Shown: positions 1-12,282 of the stretch, in pieces
How the letters are laid out: every line of letters starts with the position of its first letter
How positions within the stretch are numbered: position 1 is the first letter of the stretch
From: Lutjanus erythropterus
Lineage: Eukaryota > Chordata > Actinopteri > Lutjaniformes > Lutjanidae
Length of the DNA stretch: 64,000 nucleotides
NCBI GenBank assembly: GCA_020091685.1
Contig: CM034613.1
Coordinates: 20,832,059-20,896,058 of the forward strand
Direction: 5' to 3'
Notes under the pieces: generated by a model
Seen by the model: only the letters and a program-made list of their open reading frames with translations
What the model was told of the DNA's origin: nothing
Databases searched by the model: none
Made by a program: the position numbers and the translations under genes

Positions 1-11
1 ATTTTGACGCA

Positions 12-140
12 TGTTGAAAAGCTGACACTAAACTGAACTGCTGTGGAATAATACCAATAATACAGGAGTCATGTTGAATATTTACATGTCTGTTGTAAGG
101 TTGACACTAAACTGAATTGCTGTTGAATAATACCTATAAT
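12..140. repeat. Two-copy direct repeat, period 79 bp
   Basis: The 50-bp segments 12-61 and 91-140 match at about 44 of 50 positions (core TGACACTAAACTGAA, then GAATAATACC). A shorter echo (CATGTTGAATA) lies between them at 70-80. It looks like a small decayed minisatellite or duplicated repeat fragment cut by the window edge. No family is recognised. Confidence 0.75.
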
Positions 141-287
141 GTGAAAATGATTTTTACTGAGACACAATGCCAAAAGCCATTAATAATCAACACTGACCAA
201 ACAGTAGAAAAATAACAACTAGAAGGGTGGGGGGTCACTGCAGTTGTGCAAGTGCTCAAAGTGTCGTCTGTAATCACACATTGCCTG

Positions 288-319
288 CCCCCCCCTCCCC
301 ACTACCTCCCCCCTCCTAT
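288..319. repeat. C-rich polypyrimidine tract
   Basis: An almost pure run of C with a few T and A residues, low in complexity. It marks the boundary between the AT-rich left edge and a more complex block to the right. Confidence 0.8.
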
Positions 320-389
320 CTAGGAACCTGAATGTGAATGCATTAAGCGAAAGGAGTCACAGAGAAGATTATGAATAAGAAAGTACCGC

Positions 390-1410
390 TGTTGATTATG
401 CGTTTTCGGCGCGCGAATACAATTTACAGCTATCAGGTCCTGTGATGATTGAATGCCGTCTGTTGCCCCCTGGTAGTTGAATGGGGAAGGAAATGAAGAG
501 TGGCGTGCACGCAGGGAAGACGGCACTTTCAGAGGAGAAGAAACTGTACGCCAGACTATCATTTCTGGTCCTGTTTACCTTCCAACACGATCCATCAGTC
601 AAGCAACTGACGAATCCCCTCGTGGGTAGATTACACAGTGGCCCGGCTTTGTTGAATGCGTAATATTTATAGTACCATTAGGGTCTGTGCATTAGATTAT
701 GTGCTGTTGCTCCATAGAGGGAATCGCAGAAGAACTGTCTTGTGTATTGCTTGATTATCATGAAATGAGAACGAGGCCTCGAGATTGAACAAAAGTCTAC
801 TTCAAGGAAGTCTGGAGGAAAGAGGGCACATGAAGTTTCCATTTCAAAGGCTCCAACTCACAAGCCGCCGTAACAACATAAACAGAGAGCGGCGTGCAAT
901 ACCTGTTGTGGGAGCGAGCTGGAGGAGGGAGGGAAAGAGAAAGATTCAGAGAGAGAACATTAAAAGGCAGGGTATAATGCATGTACACATCACGCTTTAG
1001 CTCTTATCTGTTCTGAACAACACATCTGTTCAAAACAACAGCATATGAAAACACACCATTTGAAGAATGCAATCAGAGATGGTTAGGTTCCCGTGACAGC
1101 GAGGCGCCCCTTCATCTCTCCCCGTGCAAACAGAATCCTTCTTCCGCGTGGCGGGAGGCGGGTGGCGGTGGCAGCTGCGATTTCGTGAGGCCCTGTCTCG
1201 ACAGCACGCCCATGCTTTGTGGAGTTCACAATTATTGGCGCCCATGTGTGACAATATGATGTTTGTTGAGAGCTGCTACAAGTGTCTCCAGTAATAAGAT
1301 GGCATGTGGCAGAAAGAAAAGCGGCGCTGCCTGAGTAAACAGACAAAGTTATCTCTGATGAAATACTAACGCACAGCAGGAAGTAGCTCACAAGCAAACT
1401 CTAACCATCT
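390..1410. other. Candidate conserved non-coding block
   Basis: This kilobase has no recognisable transposon ends and no repeat. Composition is mixed, with CpG-containing words near 408-416 (CGGCGCGCG) and 1140-1170, next to homeodomain-type AT words. Short open frames occur on both strands but none has a domain or credible splice context. The texture fits a developmental enhancer region. Conservation is an inference that only an alignment could test. Confidence 0.3.
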
Positions 1411-3059
1411 GAGATCCTGTATTTGATGTAAATTACTTTTTGGACAATTTGAATTTCATACATGCATGCTTATTTTCAAATGTTAGTTTCAGTCCCTTAC
1501 AGCCCGAAGACATAAACAACATTAATGCCACACTTTGCTCAACATATCATCACTTCACAAGATTTTTGTCCATTTGAAGATTTTTCACCGTCCAACATGA
1601 CTTCAGATAAAAACGAAAGGGTGGACAAACCCAGCTGGATCTCCGTTTATCTTAACTCTATCAAGAGCCGCAAAGATATGATTGATAGAAAGATCGATCC
1701 CCATCGATTGAATTAAACAGTCAATAGGAAAACAGAACTTACTGATGTGTAGTTTACCTGCTGATTATCAAAATAGCAACATGCAATTTAACACCGGATG
1801 TTTAGCACCAGAAAACCACAATCTAAAAACAGGTGTTGCGTAATTTGAGTTTCACAGGATTTGTTTGCTACATTATGATGACTAAAAGAATGACTATAAC
1901 AGAAAAATAAATGGCCCTGCACATTTTTTGCAAACAGATTATTAGCTGGAAAACATAATGGAACCACAACATTTAGCTTTGTCTAGTCTTATTTCAAATT
2001 TTATTACAATAACATGAAAAACAAAGGCAATTTCTGAAGAAATTGCAGGTGTGAATACTGGCTGTCGAAAGGCTGATGTTAAACTGCTTTGCTAACTGTA
2101 CACAACCAATCAATACTCCAAGGAAATGTTAGATAGGAAGGCTTAGAAAAAATCCTTCCTTCCTTTAAAAAGTTCCACAAGAAACGGGAATGCTTCTTTC
2201 CTTGAGTATTTATTTCTCAAAGAACTCTCCTTTTTTATCTGAGGAGAGGTACAATCGTGGAGGAAAAAAAAAGAGAAAATTTGTGAAAATCTGTCAGAAA
2301 TACAGGAGAATTGTGACCCCAGGAAGAAACCAGAAGAGGAAAATGAAAAAAAAAAGGTTTGAGGGGTTGCGAGTATGCCATCATCTGACTTCTATTTCAG
2401 AAATAAAAATGCGGTACACAGCATTTACCCACAACTACAACCCTGACCCGACAACTCTGCAGTCAAACTGTGCATTTAATGTCTCAAACGCTACATTCGC
2501 TGCACATGCAGATACATTCATACAGTCAGAAAATACTGGGCAAAAATGCAGCTTTGTTGGTAACTGATCCAAGGAACTGCCACGAACCAACATTGTGTGG
2601 ATAAAATATGACTATATGCAAATGAAACAAAATCAGAGAATGCCAAGGGCCTGTCAATATAAGTGTGTCGCCATGGCTACAGTGTTGGAGAGGCAATTAA
2701 CTAGTTTAGATCCTTGAAGAAAGATTTTTGTTTGGCATGCAATTTGATGGAATCTGTTTTAGATGAGTTGTTTGTTAATTTTTTTTTTCTTATACGATAA
2801 ATCAACTCAAATAGATTAAGCTGCTATAAAAATCTCTTAATTATACAGGCTGACAAATAAATACCAAATTTTCTGAAAAAAATAACGAAAAATGTTAATA
2901 TATAGCCTGATACTGCTGACTACAATATTGCATTAATCAGATTAACATTAGATGTTGTTATACCAACACTAAATATTAATCACATCTACTTTGAATGAAT
3001 TCATGTGAGATAAAACAGCTTTCCTCGTTGCTAATGAGTATGCTAATAAGTGATGTATT
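1411..3059. other. AT-rich intergenic DNA, no feature recognised
   Basis: Mostly AT-rich unique sequence. An open frame at 2190-2567 (125 codons, plus strand) is lysine- and arginine-rich at its start because it runs through an A/G-rich stretch. It has no domain I recognise and is probably chance. No transposon termini were found. Confidence 0.4.
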
Positions 3060-3830
3060 ATAAAGTAGATTTATGTTTTTTTGATCAATTAATGTACCAA
3101 ATTATTAAAACATTTGATTTGATGTTGTAGAAGCCGCCCATCTCTTGTAACTGTGATATTTGGATGGTGGTGAGCAGCCACCTCACGCCATAATGATCAT
3201 AACCAATTACAAATCCTCCAATCACTCTGAAGATAATGCGGCAAAGTTGGTGCTCGCCCCTGCCGCCCAGGATAGCTGAAGACAAATTTCACGCTAGATT
3301 AACGCTGGCCAATTGTATGCCACTTTCAATTAAGTTCATTTTCTCCCCGCAAAAGCTCACAATTGAGATATTTTGACGGATTTTAGAGCCGACCATGCAG
3401 CGACTTTCTTTCATATCTTGATTTCAAACCGTGTTGTGACAGCAGAGGTTAGTCCACCCCCTACGCGCCGCGATGATTGAAATCAAATTAGCTATTTGCT
3501 TACATGCTTACACCGGCAGATTGCATGTTTAGCATTCAATCAATATTTGGTGTTGTGGCATGATAACTTTTTGAAATGCAATTAGCTTCATGGCATGGGG
3601 AGATGTATGGAAAGTGTTTCGGCACGAACAGACTGGATTCAGATTGTCCGCTGCAATTATCTGCTGAGGGGAAAGTGGCAAACAGAGTGGCAATTTGGCC
3701 CCGGCTCCCGCACACTGTACTGTTATGATTACCTTTATAGTCCCCATTGATTTCCTGATGACATTATGACTTGTAATTTTCACAAGCAATCTCCATGAGA
3801 AGAAGCTCACTGTTCATTTGAAAGTCATGA
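3060..3830. other. Candidate conserved non-coding block
   Basis: Unique sequence dense in homeodomain-like and TCF-like words: TTGATCAATTAATG near 3080, AACCAATTACA near 3201, ATTGAAATCAAATTAGC near 3477. Open frames on the minus strand (3085-3285, 3529-3810) show no protein domain. Among all blocks here this one looks most like an ancient vertebrate enhancer. That is a judgement from texture, not from alignment. Confidence 0.38.
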
Positions 3831-5170
3831 TTTCAGTTCTCTGCTTCACCCTGGGTATATAGTATTCTTTTTTCCCCCCCTGTTCTCTCATCCTTTTACT
3901 CTCCTCTCCTCTCCCCCCTCCGTCCTCCCACTCCCCCGTGCACACATACACAAACAGATGGGAATTTCTAAGAAATTAAAATCCCATTTTTGGCTCGAGT
4001 TCAATCCTTTTCTCTTTTTCTTCTTCTCCCCCCAAAGCTTCTGGCACAGAATTGGCCAATTCATGACGGCAAAGCTGAGTGAGCACACTAGTGCACACAT
4101 TTACCCGTGGCAATTTTCCTCTAACAAGATGAGAGGTGTTTTTTCGTCTCATGTTTGATGTGATACAGGTATGGATGTTACCTTTCTAAGCCCAGACAAG
4201 TGCACTGTAATATCCCTCTAGACTAAATACTCTAGCATGACCATCCTCTGGAAAAGAGAGGGGGGGGGAGAGCAGTCGCTTCACAGTCAAGGTAACGCAT
4301 GGAAGTATTTACTGGGCCACTTTTCTAACGCATTCTGCTTATCTTGCGTTAAATAGACAGCCTTGTTCATAACATGCGAGATATGAGAAGGGGTTCGGCG
4401 ATAACCTCCATCTCTCACCCCCTTCCTTATAATCAAAGTCACTCGCCACTGCCAGTGTTGCACTTGCAGCGCGATTCACTTCTCGATAGCCCACCATCCC
4501 TCTAGCAATTACAGTTCTGACAGCTCCACTAAGACACGCTTCCCCGCTATAATTACCCATGGCGTATTTATCCAGGGTGGGTATGTAAGTGTGTGTGTGC
4601 CAGGACGAGGGGGTTTGGACTTGTAATAATGATCATCGGGGATCCTGATCGTCTAACAGGGTGGCATGTTTGTGCTAAATAGAAAGGGAGATCCCCATTA
4701 TGTCCCCTTCACTTCTGCAAGCGGTCTGCCTACCACGTGATTATAAAGTGCTGGTTAGCAGCATGTCCTAATATAGAGAATGTGGTCTTTATTTTTCCTC
4801 CAACTCTTGTGAATCCCTCCTGTTGACGAGGACAATTTGGGCGACCATCAGTCTGGCGGATGTCGCAGCTTTTTGATGAAGACAGAAGGCTCGACTACGC
4901 TGATGAGGGTCAAGCGTCTGCAGCAGCGCAGGAGATAAAATTCCTAAAAGCCGCCTCTTGTGGCTGAAAAATATGATGAGATAAAGAAGACAGACCGCTT
5001 CTGGGTAAATAGGTGAGGTCCCTCCGCCTTTCCTCGCTTGCGACCCCGTCTGATGAGATCACAGTTTGGGCTGATGATTCCCTCAGTCCCACCCCGTAGC
5101 AAAAAATGTGATTGGTGCAAATTCACTCAAGTCATTTGCAACAACTATCAAAGTGTTAAAGTCAGCGTTT
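3831..5170. other. Candidate conserved non-coding block with pyrimidine-rich gaps
   Basis: After a T/C-rich stretch (about 3867-3945) the sequence is again complex and repeat-free. Three GATC words fall within 20 bases near 4631-4650. The part from 4680 to 5130 contains CACGTGATTATAAAG near 4735 and balanced composition. No coding signal was seen. A regulatory function is inferred. Confidence 0.3.
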
Positions 5171-5203
5171 TCTCCTGCAGGTCTTGTTAATATTCAACTG
5201 ATT

Positions 5204-5760
5204 AAAGGACCAATGTGAAGGATTTAGTGGCATCTAGCTGTGAGGCTGCAGATTGCAAACACTTGGCCTCGCCCTCCCCTTCCACCCTCCCGACAAACAT
5301 GAGAGGCTCAGCCTAGAACCAGGATTCTGACACCTTTTCCAAAGTCAAATTCAAGTGCTTTGTAAAGATTTTTTAAGGTGCATTTTCAAGCTCTTCAAGC
5401 ATCTCACCACAGTGGTAAATTACCTATTTATGCATATACTCAAAATGATTATTTCACTCAATCTTTTACATTAACTCAGATGTTATTGTGATGCAACCAA
5501 CCAAAACTATCGTTTGTGGTATAATTTTACAGAGGTATGACAAATTTCAGAAAAAATAGCCAAGTCATGTTTCAAAATGTGTCACTTGAGAACTATCCAG
5601 TCAAGTAACAATTCATTATAAAAATACTGAGCAAGTTTATCCAAAATCAGAGCACCGTCCAAACCTTGAAAACACCACATTAAAACAATTTCCAGCACCT
5701 GTAAGAACCCTGGGTTTGTCCATTCTGGGCTCCTGTAGAAACTCTGAAATTCAAATCATC
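5204..5760 (+). mobile_element. Non-autonomous DNA transposon, AAAGGACC family, interrupted
   Basis: The left end (AAAGGACCAATGTGAAGGAT at 5204) and following bases match a family I recall as abundant in percomorph fish, usually AAAGGACCAGTGTGTAGGAT then TTAGTGGCATCTAG. A second copy, inverted, lies at 26868-27066. Sequence typical of the family interior resumes at 5713 (GGTTTGTCCATTCTGGGCT), so the copy is split by the hAT-type insertion at 5320-5712. The right end of the outer copy is not visible. Confidence 0.6.
5320..5712. mobile_element. hAT-type non-autonomous element nested in AAAGGACC element
   Basis: Starts CAGGATTCTGACACCTTTTC and ends ...CCAGCACCTGTAAGAACCCTG, whose reverse complement begins CAGGGTTCTTACAGGTGCTG. 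The two ends agree as imperfect terminal inverted repeats. Interior words such as AATTCAAGTGCTTTG and CAATTTCCAGCACCTG recall the fish hAT family CAGGGTTCCCAC, of which 16103-16414 is another copy. The 8-bp flanks do not match, so the exact borders or the target duplication have decayed. Confidence 0.55.
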
Positions 5761-8449
5761 AGTTGGAGACTCATACACAAGATGTGTGGCCTCAAGTCAA
5801 GCAGTCTATTTTTTCTTTTTCTTTTGTCAGTCAATTTGCATTAAAATGACAGGATAAATCAGAAGCTTACAAAAATGCACAGGGAGAAATTTCAATGAGG
5901 AATTATAAATAAGGGGAATCATAAATATATTTTATATTAGCTGGCGCACTTTTTTAAAAAAGTCCTCACGACAGCATGCACTGATGAGAGAAGGTGAAAT
6001 GAATGGTTGGCAATCAAGTTTCAGCTCTTGTTTCTCAGATGCGTCACTGTACACAGAGCAATGCAACAGCGTGGCAGGCTGTAAACTTTACAACCCGAGT
6101 CTCTAAATCACCACAAACCACAAAACTAACTGTGATGGACGCAGAGCAGAGTGACAGAAACTGAGCGCAGGCGACGTGCTACAGTGGCTGACACGCAGCG
6201 GTGAGGTGGGATTTTATACCTGAACTACGCCCGAAGGATGCACATTTTTTACTTTTTTTGACTGTGTGGAAATCTGATGTTTTCACATCATAAGTGAGGA
6301 AGAAAGCCATAAAGCAAACTCACAGTGTTAAATAATAGATGTTAGATATTTTGAAGTGATACAGAATGCCTGAGAGTCTTAATGCATTGTGTTCCAGTAT
6401 AGTTTGAATTGACCGGGCACCTGAATTTTGTGTTTTTCTGTACTTGACATGACACTACATATTCCACAGTAATACAGGAACACTATTGTACGCCTTTAAG
6501 TACGGCAGCTGTGCTGGAACATGTAAGTTGGCTGGATGAAGCAAATGCATTTGGACATTTCGCAGCATCAAACAGCTTGTTACATTTTCCTCCCAGTACA
6601 ACATTAGGACTGTGTTTCCTGGGGAATATAAGTATCAAAGTAGGCTGTCCATTTGCAATGTGTATTACCCTCGAGATCCATAATACGATTTATCTTTACA
6701 CCATCTCATTTCGTCACTTTACTGTGTGATCATTCGGCGGATTGGCCTTGAATTTTTCAGCATCTTTTCCCTCTGCTGTGCTAATTTAGCCACATTAAAA
6801 TACACAGAGAAGGTACTGTTCTGACTAATTGTTATTCTGTTATCCTCAAAGCTCACTGGCACCGGGAGGTTCATATTTACATTCGCCAAGCTTGTAAAGT
6901 GTAAGTCTTAAGCACACCGTTGACAGAAAGCTGACAACTTTAGAAAAAGAGAAATGGAAGGGACTTCGACTTTGTTTGCAGTTTTTCTGCAGCTATTTTA
7001 GTTGGAACGTGTCTGCATCATGACAACAAATGATGGTGGTGCAGTTTTTGGTGTTTGTGGAGGTGGAGGGTGGGGTGGGGTGGCTGCTTTTTCCCTCTGA
7101 CTGGCTGTCACTGCAGCTCTAAATCAGGCGTCATAGCCTCTTCTCATTAAAAACCATCCATTAGACACATGGCACTGAAAGCCATCCAAACAGAGCTTGT
7201 TTTGACCCTTTTACATCCCTTTTTCTTCATGTGCCAGCGAGACGAGCAGAAAACTAGTCTGCAGCTGGTACCCGATTGACAAGGTAATTTTAGATGCTCT
7301 ACTAAGGGACCTTCTGCAGTATTTTCTCGCCGTGAAAAAATACGAGCATATACATATATTTGAGATTTTTCTAATCCCTGCAATTTTCGTCTCTGAGCTC
7401 AATCCTACAGACTGGCTCTAATGCAGCGTTTCAGTCTCAATTACATTTAATGGATGGATTAGAAATCTAGCCTATTCAGTTTGTATGTTATGCAGTTGAG
7501 CATGTGAATTGGGTTGGAACTGCAGGGGAACGCTGCTTGTTTTCTTGGGACCAGCCTCTGAGGTGTACTAGGTCTTGCTGCCAAAACAGGCGATGTTTGC
7601 CTCCATCAAAATTCCCCGAAGTTAACCTTGTAGCAAGTAAGGTGGAAAAAACGACATGTCTTGCATCTCTGCACAACAGCACAAGACATGTCATACTGCT
7701 TTCCCCTCTGCTTCGATGTTCTTAGCTTCTTGAAGAGAAATTTTACAAAAAGCAATGCTGCCAAAGTGCTGAAGTTATGAGTCCTTTTGTGCCTGAAGAT
7801 GAAAGACCGTCTCATTTTCCCATAATACCCTCAAAAGCAGAACAACTCTGTGTTTCAGGAGAGTCAAAATTCTGGGTCATATAATTAATAACCCCTTGAT
7901 GTGGACGTTACTTCTGAATGTTAAGGGTGCACCATCCTATTTTTGAGACTGGGCTAAGTTAACATTGAGTAAATAAACAATAGTAATCTATACATAATGA
8001 AAATGACCATGCACAGTTTTGAATTTTGCATTTAATCAATTTTGTTTGAATAAAATCAGCTTTGAATCACTCAGCAGAATTTAATTGTATTTTATAAAAA
8101 AAAAAAAAATGGACACGTTACTCATTGGGAGATGCGGAAACAAATCCAAACATTTTTTGACTTAGAAATCTAGTAAATATAAATAATATTGGTGCAAATA
8201 ATTAGTAAGTTTAAATCCATTTCAACCAGATATTTAGGAAATTCAAATTACTTTTCGGGAGGCTATTACTAAATCCAACACATTTCCACTGTGGATTTTA
8301 TTGCCACGTATTTATTGTGTTTTTTTTAATTAAGTTAATTTATTTTATAACTTTTAATCAAAGTCGTGGTTCTTAAAATCTATTCAATTGTATTTTGTGT
8401 CAATTTGTTGCCATAATTTTTTAAAGTAACCGTTGGTCACAGTATTTGA
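5761..8449. other. Intergenic DNA with one candidate regulatory block
   Basis: 5761-6900 is AT-rich unique sequence with a CpG-bearing patch near 6140-6230. A G-rich run (GGAGGTGGAGGGTGGGGTGG) sits at 7059-7078. 7080-7410 is complex, repeat-free sequence that resembles other candidate enhancer blocks. 7860-8449 is very AT-rich with a long A-run near 8096-8109. No gene or full transposon was recognised. Confidence 0.35.
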
Positions 8450-8453
8450 TTAA

Positions 8454-9266
8454 AGGCACAGTTTGACATTTTTGGAAATAATCTTATTTGCTTTCTTGCC
8501 AAGAGTTGCATGAAAAGAGCAACACATCTCTCGTGTCAGGACAGTAAATATGAATATACAGTTGTCCATTTGTTATTTTTTGACAGAGGGCACGGCCCAA
8601 TGGAAACAAAGACCGGTTCTTTTAAGTAATGTCGTTCTTTTCATTCATCCACCAAGAACACAGGGGAAAAAAGCATAATAAACTGTTAATAAGTGCACAA
8701 TGAAGTATGTATTAATCTTAATAATAGAAGTTACAAGAAGTAGAAATTTATAGACGTTTTGTTGCTTTATTAACATAATGTTAATAATTATCTTATAAGG
8801 AATTATAAGGGCCTTATTCCCTATTAATTAACACTTGTTACAAGGACCTTAAAATAAAACCTGACCGTTGCTCAAACCTCAGTCAGATGAAGGATCAATG
8901 AGTCAAGCAGATGAGACTAACCGAACAGAATCTGCCTACCAGCACCTCTAAAGCTCAGTGAGTAACACACTATTGTTTGTCTTTAATCCATGCAAACACC
9001 CAAGTGTTAAAATGACAATTTGCATTGTCCAGGGGCTTATGTGTCCGACTATTTCTTGGCTGGGACCAGTAAGTTCCTGGAGACTCAACTGGCTGCCCGG
9101 CTCGAGCCAAGAAATAGTTTGGCACGGAACCACCTATAAAACACCCAACTGCCAGTTTAACAGTTCAGTTTTGGACCATATAGACATAAGAACTGTATCA
9201 ATATTTTATCTTGCTGTCAGGAAGACAGTGAATAAGTGCATTTTCCAAAATGTCAAACTATTCCTT
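8454..9266. mobile_element. TTAA-type non-autonomous DNA transposon, about 810 bp
   Basis: The left end AAGGCACAGTTTGACATTTT (8453 on) and the reverse complement of the right end, AAAGGAATAGTTTGACATTT (right end near 9241-9266), form terminal inverted repeats of about 25 bp with few mismatches. TTAA precedes the left end at 8450-8453; the right flank is degenerate. Interior words (ATTTGCTTTCTTGCC, GACTATTTCTTGGCTGGGAC) match a family I recall as very common in percomorphs. An internal inverted repeat has arms ACTATTTCTTGGCT at about 9049-9062 and 9105-9118. Another element seems inserted near 8640-8870. Confidence 0.65.
8640..8870. mobile_element. Nested AT-rich element fragment inside the 8.5-9.3 kb transposon
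   Basis: The stretch departs from the host family and contains AATAAACTGTTAATAAGTGC near 8678 and ends with AAGGACCTTAAAATAAAACC near 8841. Words of the type GGACCTTAAAATAAA, with repeated TTAATAA and CCTTATAAG words, recall another fish inverted-repeat family. The borders are approximate and no target duplication was found. Confidence 0.35.
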
Positions 9267-9489
9267 TGTGAGTCATTCATAATAAAATCATCAGGTGTGG
9301 GAGGCTGGAGCCACTTCTGCTCACAGCAACATTAGAGATGTGACTGATTTAATCCAACGTATCAGGAGCCAATATTGATGTAATTTACTTGTCCAAAGTC
9401 ATACACGTTTAGTTTTGATAGATGCACATGTAAACTCTATGCTATTTGCTTTGCATATCAAAGCTACATTTGTGTTTATCATAGGGGAA

Positions 9490-10310
9490 TGGCATTCTAA
9501 ATTATTGTTCAAAAATGCAGCTGGAGTAAAAAAAAAAATGTACTCACTCATGATTACAATAAACCAGCACAGAAATGACAACAAACAAACCACCAATAAA
9601 AACGAACTCGGTAAAAGTTGCATTTCAGAACATAAAAGAGCAAACTTAACCCCTCAGCAATGCATCATGGGACATGAGCGCTGCCTACCAGCACTGCGCA
9701 GGGTCGATAAGCAGCGATCACCGCACAGTGCATGCCGGTTAGATTGCTGTCCAGTTTGCTCTGACATCACGCATGGGCAACAATAACCTCACAAGATCAA
9801 GGTGGCCGACTGCAAATGCCTAGGTGTCACCTGTTTGATGAGTTTGATGAGTTTAATGAGGCTCTGATTGGCTCTTAATTTTGACAAACACCACATGTTG
9901 CATAAAATACTAATTTTCTTTGTAGCTGTAATATATAGTCTCATGTTGTGCAATGAAGTGTTAATCTGACAGGATGTTAGTATCTCTTCCTGTATATTCT
10001 CTGAAGTCTGCTGGAAACTGTCCGACTCGACTGCAGCTTTTTGTCACCGCCTCCTGCCGCGGCCGCCTGATCTCATCTGCTCTCCTGGCGAGGCGCAGTT
10101 CGTCTCAAATGAGCCCATTATCTGCAGCATGTGAATGTCACAACCCACAATCCTACAGTGCCCCACACTGGTCGGAGGATAACATTACAGACGTTCAAGG
10201 ATCTGAAGCATGAATAATAAAAAAATAATAATGATAAAAATAAAAAGAGCTCTAGTATCTGTATGGTATCGATATCAACAGATCCATATTCAGGTATTGG
10301 ATTCAGCTTG
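9490..10310 (+). mobile_element. Unclassified interspersed element, copy A
   Basis: Four short blocks recur in the same order and strand at 19695-20080: AATGCAGCTGGAGTAAAAAA near 9515; AATGCATCATGGGACATGAG near 9659; CAGCATGTGAATGTCACAAC near 10125; and AAAAGAGCTCTAGTATCTGT near 10242. The last two also occur inverted at 57295-57665. Sequence between the blocks differs, so the copies have suffered insertions or deletions. A 9-bp unit GTTTGATGA is repeated near 9833-9850. No terminal repeats or protein frame were recognised. Confidence 0.5.
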
Positions 10311-10439
10311 GAATTCACAAAAGTGGACTGGTGCATCTGTAAATAATATAGTTTATCATCAGTCACTGCAGTGTGTGAGTCACCGCTGTGTTGGACAGCT
10401 AGCTTCATGGAACATCGCTGGCTAAATAACAAAGAGAGT

Positions 10440-11662
10440 CAAAGCATCACGATGCTCAGTCATGCAAAAGCAGTCAAAGTTTGCAAACAAACCAGTTTGT
10501 TTACTTCCACTGATAACTAATGTCTACAACTTGCAGAAAATTGAAAAAGCAACTGACATCTCTTTTTAGGCTGCATATGATCAAAGCTCAGCACCATTTT
10601 GAACATCAAATGGAAAATCTTAAAAGGCTGGGTAATGAACAGTCAGGTTTTTTTTTTTTTTTTTTGGGCCATTTTTTGGTGCGGACACATATTCATTACG
10701 TTGCGTGGTGAGAGACGTGCTGCAGGACATGCGACAGGGTCCTCTGTCTGCAAACAGACTGAATACACATATTACTCACACTCCGTCTTTTCTAATCAGT
10801 CTTTGTGTGTGTTTGAGTTTTATCACAGTCATGGCCACCCTGGCCCATGTTGGTAAATGCCACATGAAACAAGAAAGAATTTCAAACACTGGGAGTGAAT
10901 TATGAACAAATACAACAGTGGCAGATATGCAACATGGCATGACAACGAAATGAGGCTTTCCTCGATAAAAAAAAAAAAAAAATGAGGTGACTTTCAGTGT
11001 AACCCTTTTAATTTGTTTCATTCTGCGATGGGAGGGGTGGTTGTTATCATTCCAATTCAAGTAATTAAAACATCACTCTGCATGTGCCAAAGAACTGCTG
11101 TTTTTCTCTTTTTTTTTGCCTCTGCACAGGGTCTCCAAAGCATCAGCACATTACAAACCAATTTCCCTATATCAGCTTATATTCACATTTGATTCTGTCG
11201 CAGTGCTGATGGGAGTTGGAACACGGGTCTCTGTACACAGGAATCTAAATAACGTTATGAAGCCTGGCGCAGACCTCATTTATAATCCAATGCCTTGGCT
11301 GAATTCCATTATGAGTTTTTCCCCTCCTTTATTTGTGGGAAAATAAGGGAAAACTGAGATTATAAAAATGGCATCAACATACAGTAGCTGCTTGGAAGCG
11401 GTGGCTCCAGTGTAAAAAGTGACTATGTGCACAAAAGGTAGCAGAGGACAAGGTTTTATAAATTATCCTCCCTTTGGGGACAGCAACAATATATCAGCTT
11501 TGCTTGCTGAACTTTTATCACGGGCTATTGATACTTGATACCCACAGGTCCTATTTTGAACTCGGGTCTAACTGCCTCATGTAAGATAGAGAGGCTGTGT
11601 GGGTGCGCCAAAAAAAAAAAAAGAAAAAAGCTGAAATTACATCTTTCTCTATGGTATAAGAA
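10440..11662. other. Intergenic DNA with homopolymers and a candidate regulatory block
   Basis: A T-run lies at 10648-10665 and an A-run near 10968-10982. 11110-11560 is complex, repeat-free sequence containing CAAGTAATTAAAAC just upstream near 11058 and CCATTATGAG near 11307; it may be an enhancer. Open frames here are short and without domains. Confidence 0.3.
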
Positions 11663-11686
11663 AGAGCTGCAACAAGAGCTGCAACA
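11663..11686. repeat. Perfect tandem duplication of a 12-mer
   Basis: AGAGCTGCAACA occurs twice head to tail. The second copy forms the left end of the hAT-like element that follows. It could reflect replication slippage at the transposon border or a decayed second end. Confidence 0.75.
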
Positions 11687-11983
11687 ACTGATCAATTATC
11701 AAATCACTTGCCAAATATGTTGAAAGGTTTGAGAGGTTCTCTGATTTAAGTTAATCAAATGTGAATATTTTATAATTTATTTCGTCATCTATGACAGTAA
11801 ACTAAAGATCTTAGGCCTGTGGACAAAACGAGACTTTGAGGACGTCATCTTCGAGCTTTGGGAAACAGTCATCAGCATTTTTCTCCATTTTCTGGCATTT
11901 TATGGACCAAATAACGATCAAGTAATCAAGAAAACGAACAACAGATTAATCAATGATGAATATAATAGGTAGTTGCAGCCCTA
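11675..11983 (-). mobile_element. hAT-like non-autonomous element, TAGGGCTGCAACTA family
   Basis: On the minus strand the element begins TAGGGCTGCAACTACC (right edge, 11968-11983), and on the plus strand it begins AGAGCTGCAACAACTGATCA, giving imperfect terminal inverted repeats. Interior words (ATTAATCAATGATGAA, GACGTCATCTTCGAGC) match the common fish family. It is directly adjacent to an oppositely oriented copy starting at 11982. Confidence 0.65.
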
Positions 11984-12282
11984 GCTACAACTAATGATTA
12001 TTTTCATTATCAATTAATCTGCCATTTTTTCACATTTAATGGAGTAATTGTCTATAAAATGTCAAAACATTGTGACAAATGTTCTTTGTAATGCTCAAGA
12101 GCTCAAAGTGATATCTTCAAATTGCAACAAACAATCCAAAAACCCAAAACCCAATGACTGAATGGTAAAGAAAAGCAGAAGATACTTCCATCTATGAAGC
12201 CGGAACTGGTGAATATTTGATATTTTGTCTTGAAAAAATAACTGAAAGGATTAATCACTTACTAATTTTCTTTCGATTGTCT
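11982..12282 (+). mobile_element. hAT-like non-autonomous element, TAGGGCTGCAACTA family
   Basis: Begins TAGCTACAACTAATGATTAT, the family start in plus orientation, and runs through AATTGCAACAAACAATCCAAA to ATTTTCTTTCGATTGTC. The far terminus is missing; a run of 20 A follows at 12283-12302. It abuts the inverted copy 11675-11983, sharing CTAG at the junction. Confidence 0.65.

Noticed and set aside
8600-8950. Extra gene-like segment within the 8.5-9.3 kb transposon
   Set aside because: It is AT-rich with inverted-repeat element words and no frame; best read as a nested element.
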